Positions 1 through 9,369 are shown, numbered from the stretch's first letter. The stretch: DNA of 64,000 nt from Methylosarcina fibrata AML-C10 (GCF_000372865.1 NZ_KB889965.1:1199902-1263901); one strand, 5' to 3'. Translations and numbers: made by a program. The notes: generated by a model from the letters alone, not told the origin.

Positions 1-465
1 ATGCCATACCGGATCCTTGACTTTTTTCACGACCGTGGTTTTACCCAGCGGCGTTTTCCAGTCCTGCCGGCCGATACCGTGAGCGAACGACATGACCACC
101 GGCGTCTCGCCTCGTTTGGCCGGAGGATAATAATACATCCGGTATTCGGACAAATTCAGCGTGATTCCGTTGTGCGGAGTGTCGGGAAGCACCCGCCGGT
201 TGGGCAAACGCACGATTTCGCCCTTCTTGATTTGCCAACGGTCGAGTTTTTTATTCAGACGGACGATTTCCATCTGCCCCAAAGAGAACCGCAAGGCCAC
301 GTCCAGCAAAGTCTCATCCTGATCGGCTTTTGTCAGCGGAACATTGTCCGGATACTGAGTGATTACGCTATCGCCGTTTCCCGGCAATTCGTAAGTAGTA
401 GCCTTCGCCTCTCCCCATAAAAGCGATGACGCCATGCAAAAAGCAAACAGAATACGAATTTTCAT
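1..465 (-). CDS. L,D-transpeptidase (YkuD family), N-terminal part
   Basis: Partial gene: the ATG is at 465 and the frame stays open to the left window edge, giving the first 155 residues. Residues 1-22 look like a cleavable signal peptide (MKIRILFAFCMASSLLWGEA then KA). Next comes a LysM-like stretch (about 45-92, with MEIVRLNKKLDRWQIKKGE), then the start of a YkuD domain (LNLSEYRMYYYPP, then HGIGRQDWKTPLGKT). Family members act in the periplasm and form 3-3 peptidoglycan crosslinks or attach lipoproteins to peptidoglycan. The catalytic HxxxC region lies outside the window, so activity cannot be judged. Confidence 0.85.
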   Translation of the reverse strand, partial: MKIRILFAFCMASSLLWGEAKATTYELPGNGDSVITQYPDNVPLTKADQDETLLDVALRFSLGQMEIVRLNKKLDRWQIKKGEIVRLPNRRVLPDTPHNGITLNLSEYRMYYYPPAKRGETPVVMSFAHGIGRQDWKTPLGKTTVVKKVKDPVWH

Positions 466-952
466 TACAAAATTTTCTCAAGAGAGCAATATATAAAAAA
501 TCTGTCTTTCAAAATTCCTTACCGCAAAATTTCTATCGGATGGCGCCGAACCCTATGGTGCGACGCCTCCGGACGAATCGGCACCTCCCGTGCCTTTTGC
601 TTCCATGGCGATGAAAACTTCTTTATGACGGTTAAGTAGAATTCCAAAAAAGCTAAGAGTTCATTGTCAAGCAGAGACGGAACCCAAGTTCGTCAAATAC
701 CGGGGGATTTTATATTCCAACGGTTCCCATCTGAAACCCGATAAAGTATAAAATCAGGCTAAAAATACCGGATTGTCTCATAGTTTGCCAATTTGATCAT
801 TTAACAAGTCCCATAGTTTAGATTAAAAAACGGCAGGGAATGAACTTTTAGCTGAAATTAAGTAAAAATGACAGAGCGTGCTAAAGGTTTATGAAAATAA
901 GGGGATGGCCCGGCGCCCGACCGGAAGAGCCCTTTCTTCGGACGCTCGTAAA
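466..952. other. Intergenic gap, no gene seen
   Basis: 487 bp between yggT and the L,D-transpeptidase, both transcribed leftward. It is AT-rich with stops in all frames. It should hold the 3' end of the proC-yggT transcript and the promoter of the transpeptidase. I see no convincing hairpin-plus-T terminator and no RNA gene. Confidence 0.5.
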
Positions 953-1528
953 TCATGCGATCAAGCTGGCCAATTGACTCAGCGGCGGCAAAATGATCAT
1001 TTTGGCCAGTTGCAAAAACAACAGCACCGCCAAAGGCGATAAGTCGATCCCACCCAAATCGGGAATAAACTTTCGCGCTACTCGGAGCACCGGTTCGGTC
1101 AGGCTGTACAAGATCGAAGAAGCCGCATCGAATGCGCCCGGATTCAACCAGCTCAGCAACGCCCGCGCGAAAATGGAGAAAATCAGGACGTTGAACAATA
1201 AATTGATCAGCTCCATGATACCCAGGAGAGTCAGCGCACCGATGCTGATCGAGATGCCTCTGAGCATCCAGATGGCAAAATCGGCCAGCATCTGCAGGGA
1301 AAGCATCAGCACCAGGGAAGACGTGTCGATTTTCCCGACCGGTGGAATGTAACGCCGTAACAGCCGCAACGGCGGCTGCGTCAATTTGACCAGAAATTGA
1401 GAAATCGGATTGTAAAAGTCCGCTCCGCACCATTGCAGCAAAAACCTCAGCATCACTGCGAGAATGTACAGCGAGGACAAGGACTCTATAATCAAAATAA
1501 TGGGATTGGTTAAATAGGTGGCATCCAT
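953..1528 (-). CDS. yggT: YggT family integral membrane protein
   Basis: 191 aa with two copies of the YggT-type unit: hydrophobic helices around residues 5-30 and 60-120, then 125-190. Each unit carries the family pattern of a Pro/Arg-rich amphipathic segment (LTQPPLRLLRRYIPPVGKID and LTEPVLRVARKFIPDLGGID). Family members are inner-membrane proteins linked to osmotic or potassium homeostasis and to cell or plastid division; the biochemical role is not settled. The start overlaps the proC stop by one base (TGATG), so the two are translationally coupled. The usual upstream yggS is not here. Confidence 0.9.
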   Translation of the reverse strand: MDATYLTNPIILIIESLSSLYILAVMLRFLLQWCGADFYNPISQFLVKLTQPPLRLLRRYIPPVGKIDTSSLVLMLSLQMLADFAIWMLRGISISIGALTLLGIMELINLLFNVLIFSIFARALLSWLNPGAFDAASSILYSLTEPVLRVARKFIPDLGGIDLSPLAVLLFLQLAKMIILPPLSQLASLIA

Positions 1529-2355
1529 CAGTTGGGCTCCGCTTGTTTGGACATTTCTATGGACCGGTCTCTGGCGGCATGCAGGGCCTTATTAACCAGT
1601 TCGCTAAACCCTCCTTGCTGGAATGTTTCGATAGCCCGCTGAGTGGTACCTCCCGGAGACGTGACCCTCTTGCGCAGTTGTTCCGGCGATTCGGCCGACT
1701 CCAGCGCAATCTTGGCCGCGCCGAGGGCCGTTTGCTGGACCAGCAGGCGCGCCGTTTCCTCGTTCAGACCCAATTCCACGGCCGTTTTTTCCATGACTTC
1801 CATCAGCAAGAAGAAATAAGCCGGACCGCTGCCGGAGACCGCGGTCACCGCATCCAGTTGGCTTTCATCCTGCACCCAGAGAGCGATGCCTACCGAACGC
1901 AGGATCGTCTCCGCCAGGTTGCGCTGCTCGGCCGATACTTGACTATTGGCGTGCAGCGCCGTTGCGCCCGTTAACACCAGCGCCGGCGTATTGGGCATGC
2001 AGCGAACGACCGCCGTTTCCGCGCCCAGCCAGCGGCTCAGGCTGCGCTGAGTGATGCCGGCCGCGATCGAGACCACCAGCGTTTTTTTCTGCCGGATCAA
2101 GTCCGCTATCTGCTGCGCAACGTCGCCCATGATCTGCGGCTTGACCGCCAGCACGATCACTTCCGCCTCGTTGACAACGGCTTCGTTGCTGGCCGAAACG
2201 TTGACTTTCAGCTTATCCTCCAGAGATTTCAAGGTGTCCGGATTGATGTCGGACACCCATATGTTCCGGGAAGCGTGACCGCTGGCGATCAGCCCGCTGA
2301 TCAGACTGGATGCCATGTTGCCCCCGCCGATAAAACCAATTTTATGCGTCTTCAT
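1528..2355 (-). CDS. proC: Pyrroline-5-carboxylate reductase
   Basis: 275 aa, normal ProC length. Catalyses the last step of proline synthesis, reducing 1-pyrroline-5-carboxylate with NAD(P)H in the cytoplasm. The N-terminus has the Rossmann dinucleotide motif GFIGGGNMA (residues 8-16). The C-terminal dimerisation and active-site part has SGSGPAYFFLLMEVM and VTSPGGTTQRAIE, both ProC signatures. It is followed directly by yggT with a one-base overlap. The upstream flank (2356-2470) is shared with the divergent radical SAM gene, so both promoters must lie in about 115 bp. Confidence 0.96.
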   Translation of the reverse strand: MKTHKIGFIGGGNMASSLISGLIASGHASRNIWVSDINPDTLKSLEDKLKVNVSASNEAVVNEAEVIVLAVKPQIMGDVAQQIADLIRQKKTLVVSIAAGITQRSLSRWLGAETAVVRCMPNTPALVLTGATALHANSQVSAEQRNLAETILRSVGIALWVQDESQLDAVTAVSGSGPAYFFLLMEVMEKTAVELGLNEETARLLVQQTALGAAKIALESAESPEQLRKRVTSPGGTTQRAIETFQQGGFSELVNKALHAARDRSIEMSKQAEPN

Positions 2356-2470
2356 TGTTACCTTGTCTTGTTCGATTGAAAGTATTTTACCCTATATAAG
2401 GTTCAGGTGATAAATCACAAGACTTTTCGGATAAAATGACTCGAATATCGCAAGTACCGTTCTCTCCCAG

Positions 2471-3463
2471 ATGATTGAAACCCTTTACATAGAAGAAAAT
2501 GTCCGGCAGCATCCGAGAGTGGCCGGGCTGCTCCGGCGTTTTCCGAAAGCCAGACAAATCATCTGCAGGCGCTACGGCGAAGTATTTAATCCGAAAGCCC
2601 AGAACTTCAGGCTGCAAAAACGCCGGCCCGCGCTCATCCTGGCTGAAAAGCATAAAAACTTCATACTGGAAGCCCCTTCGGGCTACGGCATCGGTGCGCG
2701 CAGAAATTATTATTTTTCGCACATGCTCAACTGTTTATACGACTGCCGGTACTGCTTTTTGCAGGGCATGTACCAATCCGCCCACTATGTGCTATTCGTC
2801 AACTACGAAGATTTCCAGCAGTCCATCCGTGAGTTATGCGCCGATTTCCAGGATGAGGACATCCATTTTTTTTCCGGCTACGATTGCGACAGCCTGGCCC
2901 TGGAGCCTGTCACCGGCTTTGCCGGACACTTTCTGCCGTTTTTCGACCGGCTTCCCAATGCTTGGCTGGAACTGCGCACCAAAAGCACCCAAATCCGTAA
3001 TTTACTGAACCGCCCGCCCCTGCCCCGCTGCATCGTCGCCTTCAGCCTCAACCCCGAGGACGTCGCCGCCAAAGTCGAAGAGAAGGCGCCGCCGCTGCAT
3101 CGGCGGCTGCAGGCGATGGCCCGGCTGCAGGAACAAGGCTGGCTTTTGGGGCTCCGCTTCGACCCTTTGATCTATCAGTCGGATTATCAAGACCAATACC
3201 GGCAATTATTCGAGCAGGTTTTTTCCATCGTCGACCCGAAAAAACTGCATTCGGTCAGTCTGGGTACGTTCCGCCTACCTGAGTCCTACTTTAAAAAGAT
3301 GCACAAACTGTATCCGGACGCGAAATTATTCGCCGGGCCCTTAAATGCCGCAGGCGGCATGATGACTTACCGGCAGGAACTGGAGCAGGAGATGATCGAA
3401 TTCTGCTCCAGTCGGCTGCTCAACCATATTCCTTCGGCTATTTTTTTTCCATGCAGAGTCTGA
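2471..3463 (+). CDS. SPL-like radical SAM protein
   Basis: 330 aa. The cysteines C88, C92 and C95 in NCLYDCRYCF form the CxxxCxxC cluster that binds the 4Fe-4S centre of radical SAM enzymes. The surrounding IGARRNYYFSHMLNCLYDC and later ELRTKS and FSLNPE resemble the spore photoproduct lyase (SPL) family. Authentic SPL repairs a thymine dimer in spores. Non-sporulating proteobacteria carry relatives of unproven function, so DNA repair is only a possibility. The 3' end overlaps the next gene by 13 bp, implying coupled expression with the SDR enzyme. Confidence 0.85.
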   Translation: MIETLYIEENVRQHPRVAGLLRRFPKARQIICRRYGEVFNPKAQNFRLQKRRPALILAEKHKNFILEAPSGYGIGARRNYYFSHMLNCLYDCRYCFLQGMYQSAHYVLFVNYEDFQQSIRELCADFQDEDIHFFSGYDCDSLALEPVTGFAGHFLPFFDRLPNAWLELRTKSTQIRNLLNRPPLPRCIVAFSLNPEDVAAKVEEKAPPLHRRLQAMARLQEQGWLLGLRFDPLIYQSDYQDQYRQLFEQVFSIVDPKKLHSVSLGTFRLPESYFKKMHKLYPDAKLFAGPLNAAGGMMTYRQELEQEMIEFCSSRLLNHIPSAIFFPCRV

Positions 3464-4173
3464 AACGTACGGTGCTGGTCACCGGAGCCAGCTCCGGCAT
3501 CGGCCGGGCCATTGCCCGAAACTTGTTGTTGCAGGGGCACCGGGTCATCGGCGTCTCCCGCGACCCAGGCAAATTTGCCGGAGAACGGGACGGCTTCACG
3601 CCGGTACGGATGGATTTAAGCCGTTTACCCGAACTGCCTGCCGAGATGCAACAGATCTTGAAGCGGTTTCCCGAGCTCGATTCGGTGGTGTTTTCGGCAG
3701 GACTGGGTCAATTCGGCTCGCTGGAAGAATTTTCGTACGCACAGATCGACTATCTGATGACGGTCAATTTCACCAGCCAGGTTTTTTTGACCCGCGCGGT
3801 CCTGCCGATGCTGAAGCAAAAGAATTCGAGCGATTTGATTTATATCGGCTCGGAAGCGGCCCTGAAAGGCGCCCGCAAAGGCTCGATCTATTGCGCCGGC
3901 AAATTTGCCCTGCGCGGCTTTACCCAGGCGCTCAGGGAGGAATCGGCCAAAAGCGGCGTGCGCGTCTGCCTGATCAATCCCGGCATGGTCAAAACCGAGT
4001 TTTTCGAACAGCTCTCGTTCGAACCGGGCGACGACGAAACCAATTTCATCTTGCCGGGCGACGTCGCCGAAGCGGTATCGTACGTGCTCAATTCACGCAA
4101 CCGGATCAGCATCGACGAAATCAACCTCAGTCCATTGAACAAGGTCGTCAAATTCAAGAAACCGATCCTTTAG
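3451..4173 (+). CDS. Short-chain dehydrogenase/reductase
   Basis: 240 aa classical SDR. The cofactor motif TGASSGIG spans residues 11-18. The catalytic triad is visible as S134, Y147 and K151 (in SIYCAGK). The N-terminal ATG lies inside the radical SAM gene (13-bp overlap), so the pair forms one transcription unit. Family members are NAD(P)-dependent oxidoreductases; the substrate cannot be told from sequence. Between this gene and the convergent MFS gene lies a 9-bp inverted repeat at 4216-4239. Confidence 0.9.
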   Translation: MQSLKRTVLVTGASSGIGRAIARNLLLQGHRVIGVSRDPGKFAGERDGFTPVRMDLSRLPELPAEMQQILKRFPELDSVVFSAGLGQFGSLEEFSYAQIDYLMTVNFTSQVFLTRAVLPMLKQKNSSDLIYIGSEAALKGARKGSIYCAGKFALRGFTQALREESAKSGVRVCLINPGMVKTEFFEQLSFEPGDDETNFILPGDVAEAVSYVLNSRNRISIDEINLSPLNKVVKFKKPIL

Positions 4174-4215
4174 GAAGGACAGGCCTGCAGGTTGAAGCGA
4201 AACTCTAAGACCGGA

Positions 4216-4239
4216 GCTTTTTCGAAAGGCCGAAAAAGC
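4216..4239. terminator. Hairpin between convergent genes
   Basis: A perfect inverted repeat, gctttttcg and cgaaaaagc with a 6-base loop, sits in the 91 bp between the SDR gene and the convergent MFS gene. It lacks a clear T-run on either side, so a bidirectional terminator is plausible rather than firm. Confidence 0.4.
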
Positions 4240-4264
4240 CGTACCCGATATCGATCGTTTTCGG

Positions 4265-5581
4265 TTATCTCCCGGCGGCTTCCAAAGAATGTTTGCCCAA
4301 CAAGGCCGCCGCGGCGATGAACGCGGGCACGGCCAGCAACGTGAAGGTTTGCGCCAGGGCCAGTTGATATGGAGCCAGAAAAGCGCCGGCAAAGGCGCCG
4401 CAAATACCGCCGACGCGGCCGACGCCGAGCATCCAGGCCACCCCCGTCGCCCGGGCCGTGGTCGGATAAAATCCGGCAGCCAGGGACGCCATCGAGGTCT
4501 GCGCTCCGGTCATCGTGGTGCCGGCCAAAAACAGCAGGACGCTGAACAGTGCAAGATCGGCCGTGCCCTGTCCTACCGCATAAAAAAACACCGCGGTCAG
4601 CGTATAGCCGACGGCGATAATCTTGTGCGGATTCCATCGGTCCATCAACCAGCCCGAGACGATCGTGCCCGCCCCGCCTCCGAGCGGAAACAAGGCCGTC
4701 AGCAAAGCGGCCTGAGACAACGGCATGCGGATGTCTTTCAATAATGTCGGCAGCCAGCTCATCAAGAAATAAAAAATCAGAAGGCCCATGAAATAAGTCA
4801 GCCACAGCATCAGCGTTCCAACCCAATACGATCTCGACAGCACCAGGGTAAAGGGCGATTTTACGGAATCCGTGCGCTCTTCGCTCATCGTGAAACGAGT
4901 CACCTGATCGAGATTTTGCCGGGTGATCCTGGAGAGCACCCGACGGATTTTCGCCGTTGGTTTATTCATCGCGACCAGATAACGGGCCGATTCCGGCAGT
5001 GCGGCCGCAAGAAACAGGCTTAAAATCAACGGCGTCAACCCGCCAGCCAGCAAAACGCTGCGCCAACCGAACTGAGGAATCAGCCAGGAAGAGACAAATC
5101 CGCCCAAGGATGCGCCCAACGGAAAACCGCAGAACATCGTATTGACGATGAAGGAGCGCCGCCGCTCGGGCGCGAACTCGGACATCAGGGTGATGGCGTT
5201 GGGCATGGCGGCGCCGAGGCCGAGGCCTGTCAGAAAACGCAGAATCACCATCGTTTGAAGATCGTACGCAAACGCCGTGACCAGGCTCCAGCCGCCGAAA
5301 AACAATACCGACAGGAGCAGGACGGTCTTTCGACCGAAACGGTCGGCCAGAGGTCCTGCAAAGAGCGCTCCGGCCGCGAGGCCGAACAAGGCCGCGCTTA
5401 AAATCGGCCCCAGGTCGGACCTTTTAACCGACCATTCCTGAATAAGGGCGGGGACGAGATACCCCATCACCGCGGTATCGAAGCCATCGACTACGACGAT
5501 TAAAAAGCACAAAACCAGAATCAGCCATTGATACCAGGAAAACGGCTGTTCGTTAATCACGGCGACTACGTCTTTTTGCAT
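4265..5581 (-). CDS. MFS transporter, AAHS-like
   Basis: 438 aa from the ATG at 5581. The frame extends to an ATG at 5701, but those 40 extra residues look non-coding and 438 aa fits the family. It has 12 predicted membrane helices. VVVDGFDTAVMGYLVPAL in helix 1 and the loop motif GPLADRFGRKTV (MFS motif A) match the aromatic acid:H+ symporter (AAHS) group, of which PcaK is a member. Substrates are typically benzoate-like acids, but no catabolic genes are nearby, so the substrate is unknown. Neither candidate start has a strong Shine-Dalgarno sequence. Confidence 0.85.
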   Translation of the reverse strand: MQKDVVAVINEQPFSWYQWLILVLCFLIVVVDGFDTAVMGYLVPALIQEWSVKRSDLGPILSAALFGLAAGALFAGPLADRFGRKTVLLLSVLFFGGWSLVTAFAYDLQTMVILRFLTGLGLGAAMPNAITLMSEFAPERRRSFIVNTMFCGFPLGASLGGFVSSWLIPQFGWRSVLLAGGLTPLILSLFLAAALPESARYLVAMNKPTAKIRRVLSRITRQNLDQVTRFTMSEERTDSVKSPFTLVLSRSYWVGTLMLWLTYFMGLLIFYFLMSWLPTLLKDIRMPLSQAALLTALFPLGGGAGTIVSGWLMDRWNPHKIIAVGYTLTAVFFYAVGQGTADLALFSVLLFLAGTTMTGAQTSMASLAAGFYPTTARATGVAWMLGVGRVGGICGAFAGAFLAPYQLALAQTFTLLAVPAFIAAAALLGKHSLEAAGR

Positions 5582-5758
5582 GGAAAGCCCGGGCAGGAAA
5601 TTGTAATGGCGGCCGGATCCCGAGCCGATGCCTGCCCTGATGCCGTGGCCGGACGGGAAAAACGAATAACCGGTGCAGTTTAGCGTGTATGGTAAATTCA
5701 TTTGCGTCCGGGCCCCATCCGGGCGAATGACTTCGCCCCTTGCGCAAACGGAAACGCT

Positions 5759-6514
5759 CTATAACATCAAAAAATCGGCCAGTTGTTGCCCAAGAACCGC
5801 TTCTTGAGCGGCCTGCGCTTTATCTTCTTGAGTATTATAACCCCACAACGCAAACACGAGCGCCACATCGCTCAGCGCATCGTCTTTCCGCACGGCCAGC
5901 AACGCCGGCAGACGGTCTTCGACGAAGCAAAGCCGCTGGCCGGGATGGTCTTTCATCAAAGACTTCAGAATTTCCGGCTTGCTCATGTTGCGATCCAGGC
6001 CGTAGATTTTTTCTTTCGCCAGCTCGATCCGGTTTGCCCTTAAAATGTGGCTGACGAAGCGTTCCTGTTTGGTCGTCACGATGTACCAGTTTGCTTGCTT
6101 ATCCAGAGCTCGCAATTTCTCGGGAATGCCTTCGAACAGCGGATTCATGCGGATCCAGTCGCTCAGATCGGCTTCAATCCAGAGGTCCCGGGTTTCTCCG
6201 AACAATTTTTTCAGATCGCCGGACGTGACTCCGGCCTGTTCCATCAGATTCCGGCTTTTTTCGGCAAAATCGGTGTAAACGTCTTCGACAGAGTCGCCAA
6301 GGTAAAGCAGACGCATCGCCAGGATGGCTTCATAGCCGGTTTCGATGATCGGCCTGACTCGGCGAAAAGCATCGATCATCTCGGGCGGTACGGCTTCGGG
6401 CACGTCGCGCCAGATCCGGCCGGCGCATTTCCAGCCGGTGACGGCGGTTTCCACGGCGCTGTCGCAGAGGACTCCGTCGAAATCGAGCGCATAGACAATA
6501 GAATGGTTCATCAA
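5759..6514 (-). CDS. HAD-superfamily hydrolase
   Basis: 251 aa. HAD motif I is ALDFDGVLCD with nucleophile D11 and acid/base D13. VTTKQERF supplies the motif II threonine, KPEILKSL the motif III lysine, and CFVEDRLPALLAV the motif IV acidic pair. These are the marks of a phosphatase of the haloacid dehalogenase superfamily; a helical cap lies between motifs I and II. The substrate cannot be named. The gene stands alone, upstream of the MFS gene and downstream of the transketolase terminator. Confidence 0.85.
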   Translation of the reverse strand: MMNHSIVYALDFDGVLCDSAVETAVTGWKCAGRIWRDVPEAVPPEMIDAFRRVRPIIETGYEAILAMRLLYLGDSVEDVYTDFAEKSRNLMEQAGVTSGDLKKLFGETRDLWIEADLSDWIRMNPLFEGIPEKLRALDKQANWYIVTTKQERFVSHILRANRIELAKEKIYGLDRNMSKPEILKSLMKDHPGQRLCFVEDRLPALLAVRKDDALSDVALVFALWGYNTQEDKAQAAQEAVLGQQLADFLML

Positions 6515-6540
6515 GTTAAAATGGCCCTGTATCGGTTAAT

Positions 6541-6570
6541 AAAAAAGGGCACGTGACGTGCCCTTTTTGT
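6541..6570. terminator. Rho-independent terminator
   Basis: gggcacg (6547-6553) and cgtgccc (6557-6563) form a 7-bp GC-rich stem with a 3-base loop, flanked by A-runs on the left and T-runs on the right. It can work in both directions. It lies 20-40 bp past the stop of the minus-strand transketolase gene and is its likely terminator. Confidence 0.85.
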
Positions 6571-6588
6571 TGGTTTTTTAGCGCGACC

Positions 6589-8484
6589 TTACATCATGGA
6601 TTTGACTTTGGCCATGATGCCGACCGGGTCGAGGCCTTGATGCGGGAATTGCTCCCACAAACCGCCGCAGCCTTCCTTGTGGGTGCCGATGTGCGCGAAC
6701 TTCGGCGTGAAGCCGCGCTCCAGCAGCCAGGTGCCGTAGCGGCTGCCCAGACCGGTCTTGCGGTTGAACGATTCGACGACCAGTACCAGCGGCGACTTGC
6801 CGACCTTGGCCAGCATGTCTTCGTCGATCGCGTTCAGGGTCGGCTTGTTGATCAGGCCGACGTCGATGCCTTCTTCCTTCAGGCGCTCGACCGCATCCAG
6901 CGCGCGGTACAAGGCTTCGCCGAAAGCGACGACGTAGCCCTGGGTGCCTTCGCGGATCACTTCGTCCTTGCCGGAAACGAATTTGTAATCGCCGCCGAAA
7001 CGCTCGTTGCCTTTCTCGTCCAGAATCAAGGGCACTTTCGAACGGGTCGAGAAGATGAAACGCAGGCCCGGGTTGTGAAACACGGTCTCGACGCAGGCGC
7101 GCATCTGGTTCGGGTCGGCCGGGAAGTACAGGTTGGTCGGATACGCATCGTCCAGACCGTTGTCGGCAAACATGTTGTTCAGACCGAAATGGCAGGTGTT
7201 GTCGGCCATGTCGTCGATGCCGGAATGCGAGTAATGGCTGAGCACGTTCGAGTGGTTCAGGCGCGCCATCGTGATTTCGGAAATGTTCATTTCCAAAAAT
7301 GCGCTGAACGTGCCGAAAATGCCCTGCTTGCCCTTTTCCATGCCAAAGCCGGCCGCCGCGGAGAAGTTACCGCGCTCCATGATGCCGGAGGCGATGAACA
7401 CCTCGGGATGCGCGTCGTGGATTTTTTTCAGGCCGCAGGAGCCTTCGAGGTCGCTGTCGATGACGCGGACTTTTTCGATGCGCTCTTCCTTGCTCATCTT
7501 GTTCAGCACCGCCACCGCCGCGTCGCCGAACACGTTGCGGTTCGCGTCCCATTTGTCGCTGGAGCCCTTGAAGGTATAGTTCTGCTTGGCCGGCGTGGCG
7601 CTTTTCAACAGTTCGATCGCTTCCGTATAGCCGCGCGCCTCGAGATATTCGATCGCGTGTTTGACCGAAATCACGTCGTGGCCGTGGTTCGAGCCTTCGA
7701 TGCCCGGAATGCCGGGACACATTTTCCGGTGATTGATCACCGCGACCGGGCCGTCGGTGTTGATTGCCTGGATGATTCGCGCATACAGGCCGTCGAGGTC
7801 TTCGCCGTCGCCTTCCAATACCGTCACGCCGTGGCCGCGCAGGGTTTGTGCAGTCGAGCAGCCCTTCAGGTAATGCGACGGATGGCCGGCGATCGTGACG
7901 TCGTTGTCGTCGATCAGCAATTTGACGTTCAATCCTTGCGCCACGGACAGGCGCGCCGCTTCGGCGTCGTCGCCTTCCTGCTGCGAGCCGTCGGAGCCCA
8001 GGCAGAAAACGGTTTTTCCGGGATTCGCCATCGCCACGCCGTTCACGTACGGCCACATGTGGCCGAGACGGCCAGAGCTGAATTTGACGCCGGGCGTAAA
8101 GCCCAGCTCGGGATGGCCCGGCAGGTGCGAATGCGCTTCGCGGTACAGCATCAGTTTTTCGGCCGGCATGTCGCCGTTCAACACCGACATCAGATATTGC
8201 GTGGCGACGCGGTGGCCGGCTTCGTCGAAGAAGACCGGCACGAATTTATCGGAGCTGTGAAACAACGCATCCATGATCATCACTTCCGGTACGGTGTCGT
8301 ACGGGCCGCCGGTATGACCGCCCACGCCTCTGGCCGCTCCGGTCGCAGTAAAGAAAACGATGGCGTCCCGGCAAAGCTGAATGTTGGCTTTAAGAGCGGC
8401 TTTTTGCTCTGCGGTCAGGGTGGTGCTGCCGGGATTGAGGGATACGCGCTGATAAGCGCCAAGATCTATCGGGAATTTAGACAT
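6589..8484 (-). CDS. tkt: Transketolase, divergent subtype
   Basis: 631 aa, slightly shorter than the 660-670 aa of classical bacterial transketolases. The thiamine pyrophosphate motif is visible as CLGSDGSQQEGDD, ending about 30 residues later in LIDDND. The substrate-channel segment is GGHTGGPYDTVPEV rather than the SGHPGAPMG type of E. coli TktA, so it belongs to a distinct transketolase subgroup. The reaction is two-carbon ketol transfer in the pentose phosphate pathway; in methylotrophs it rearranges sugars in formaldehyde assimilation. A strong terminator follows. The upstream 387 bp shows no partner gene. Confidence 0.9.
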   Translation of the reverse strand: MSKFPIDLGAYQRVSLNPGSTTLTAEQKAALKANIQLCRDAIVFFTATGAARGVGGHTGGPYDTVPEVMIMDALFHSSDKFVPVFFDEAGHRVATQYLMSVLNGDMPAEKLMLYREAHSHLPGHPELGFTPGVKFSSGRLGHMWPYVNGVAMANPGKTVFCLGSDGSQQEGDDAEAARLSVAQGLNVKLLIDDNDVTIAGHPSHYLKGCSTAQTLRGHGVTVLEGDGEDLDGLYARIIQAINTDGPVAVINHRKMCPGIPGIEGSNHGHDVISVKHAIEYLEARGYTEAIELLKSATPAKQNYTFKGSSDKWDANRNVFGDAAVAVLNKMSKEERIEKVRVIDSDLEGSCGLKKIHDAHPEVFIASGIMERGNFSAAAGFGMEKGKQGIFGTFSAFLEMNISEITMARLNHSNVLSHYSHSGIDDMADNTCHFGLNNMFADNGLDDAYPTNLYFPADPNQMRACVETVFHNPGLRFIFSTRSKVPLILDEKGNERFGGDYKFVSGKDEVIREGTQGYVVAFGEALYRALDAVERLKEEGIDVGLINKPTLNAIDEDMLAKVGKSPLVLVVESFNRKTGLGSRYGTWLLERGFTPKFAHIGTHKEGCGGLWEQFPHQGLDPVGIMAKVKSMM

Positions 8485-8871
8485 AGTTCTTCTCTTGATT
8501 GGAAATGTAGGTTCTTGGTTGTACGTTTAATCAGTTTCCAATAGATAAATCAGATATCAAGGCCGGAACCGTCACCGATACGACGGCAGCGCCCGTTTCC
8601 GGATAGGCTGCCTTCAATGGGCTCGCACCTTTTCAGCGGATTTTCATCCGCCGCTTCATTCTCATTTATTGGTGTTTTTTATTTTATGCGCGGTCCATCG
8701 ACAAACATTCAGCCTGCTTCGGAACGGCGAGAGGACGGCTGAACCTTGCCTACTCGAAAACAAGTGACTCATTTTAACTTAAAAAACCGGATGGGTATAA
8801 TTCCTGAAATAATTTCCGTCTACCGGGCCGGTACGCGCGCGCATCCTTTACCCATACGTCAAAGAAACGGG
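8485..8871. other. Intergenic gap upstream of transketolase
   Basis: 387 bp between transketolase and tpx, both leftward. It should carry the transketolase promoter and leader and the tpx 3' end. An AGAGAAG Shine-Dalgarno lies just before the transketolase ATG. I see no further ORF, tRNA or clear riboswitch. Confidence 0.5.
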
Positions 8872-9369
8872 TCAGGACAATGCCGCCAGGACGCTGTCGT
8901 AGTCGGGCTCGTGAGTCAGCTCGTTGACCAATTGGGTATAGGAAATCTTGTCATTCTCGTCGACGACGATCACCGCCCGGGCCGTCAAACCGGCCAGAAT
9001 CGAATCGGTCAGCCTGACGCCGTAATCGTCGGCAAAACCGGACCGGAACGTGGACAAGGGAATCACGTTGCTTAAGCCTTCCGTCTCGCAAAACCGGCTT
9101 TGCGCGAAGGGTAAATCGGCGGAAATCACCAAAACGACGGTATTCTCCAGTTTATTCGCCTTTTCGTTGAATTTGCGGGCGGAAGCGGCGCAGACCGGAG
9201 TATCCAGGCTGGGCACGATATTCAGGATTTTTCGCTTGCCGGCATAAGTGGCTAAAGTCACGTCGGCCAGCTTGCCGTTCACCAGTTTGAAATCGGGAGC
9301 CCGGCTGTCTACTGCTGGCAATTCGCCGGAAGTATGAAGGGGCTTTCCTTGAAATGCGATGGTGGCCAT
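8872..9369 (-). CDS. tpx: Thiol peroxidase
   Basis: 165 aa atypical 2-Cys peroxiredoxin of the Tpx type. The peroxidatic cysteine is C60 in [15 protein letters not shown] and the resolving cysteine is C94 in [12 protein letters not shown], matching the C61/C95 pair of E. coli Tpx. The enzyme reduces organic hydroperoxides and H2O2 using thioredoxin, in the cytoplasm or periplasm depending on species; no signal peptide is seen here. It is a single-gene unit between transketolase and der. Confidence 0.96.
   Translation of the reverse strand: MATIAFQGKPLHTSGELPAVDSRAPDFKLVNGKLADVTLATYAGKRKILNIVPSLDTPVCAASARKFNEKANKLENTVVLVISADLPFAQSRFCETEGLSNVIPLSTFRSGFADDYGVRLTDSILAGLTARAVIVVDENDKISYTQLVNELTHEPDYDSVLAALS

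Noticed and set aside
5582..5701. Longer N-terminus of the MFS gene from ATG 5701
   Set aside because: The extra 40 residues lack hydrophobic or family character, and 438 aa from 5581 fits the family. The upstream ribosome binding site is weak in both cases, so this remains a preference.
6553..8544. 663-codon open frame on the plus strand opposite transketolase
   Set aside because: It is the mirror of a highly biased, GC-rich coding frame. The minus-strand protein has clear transketolase motifs, while the plus-strand translation is His/Arg/Val-rich with no family.
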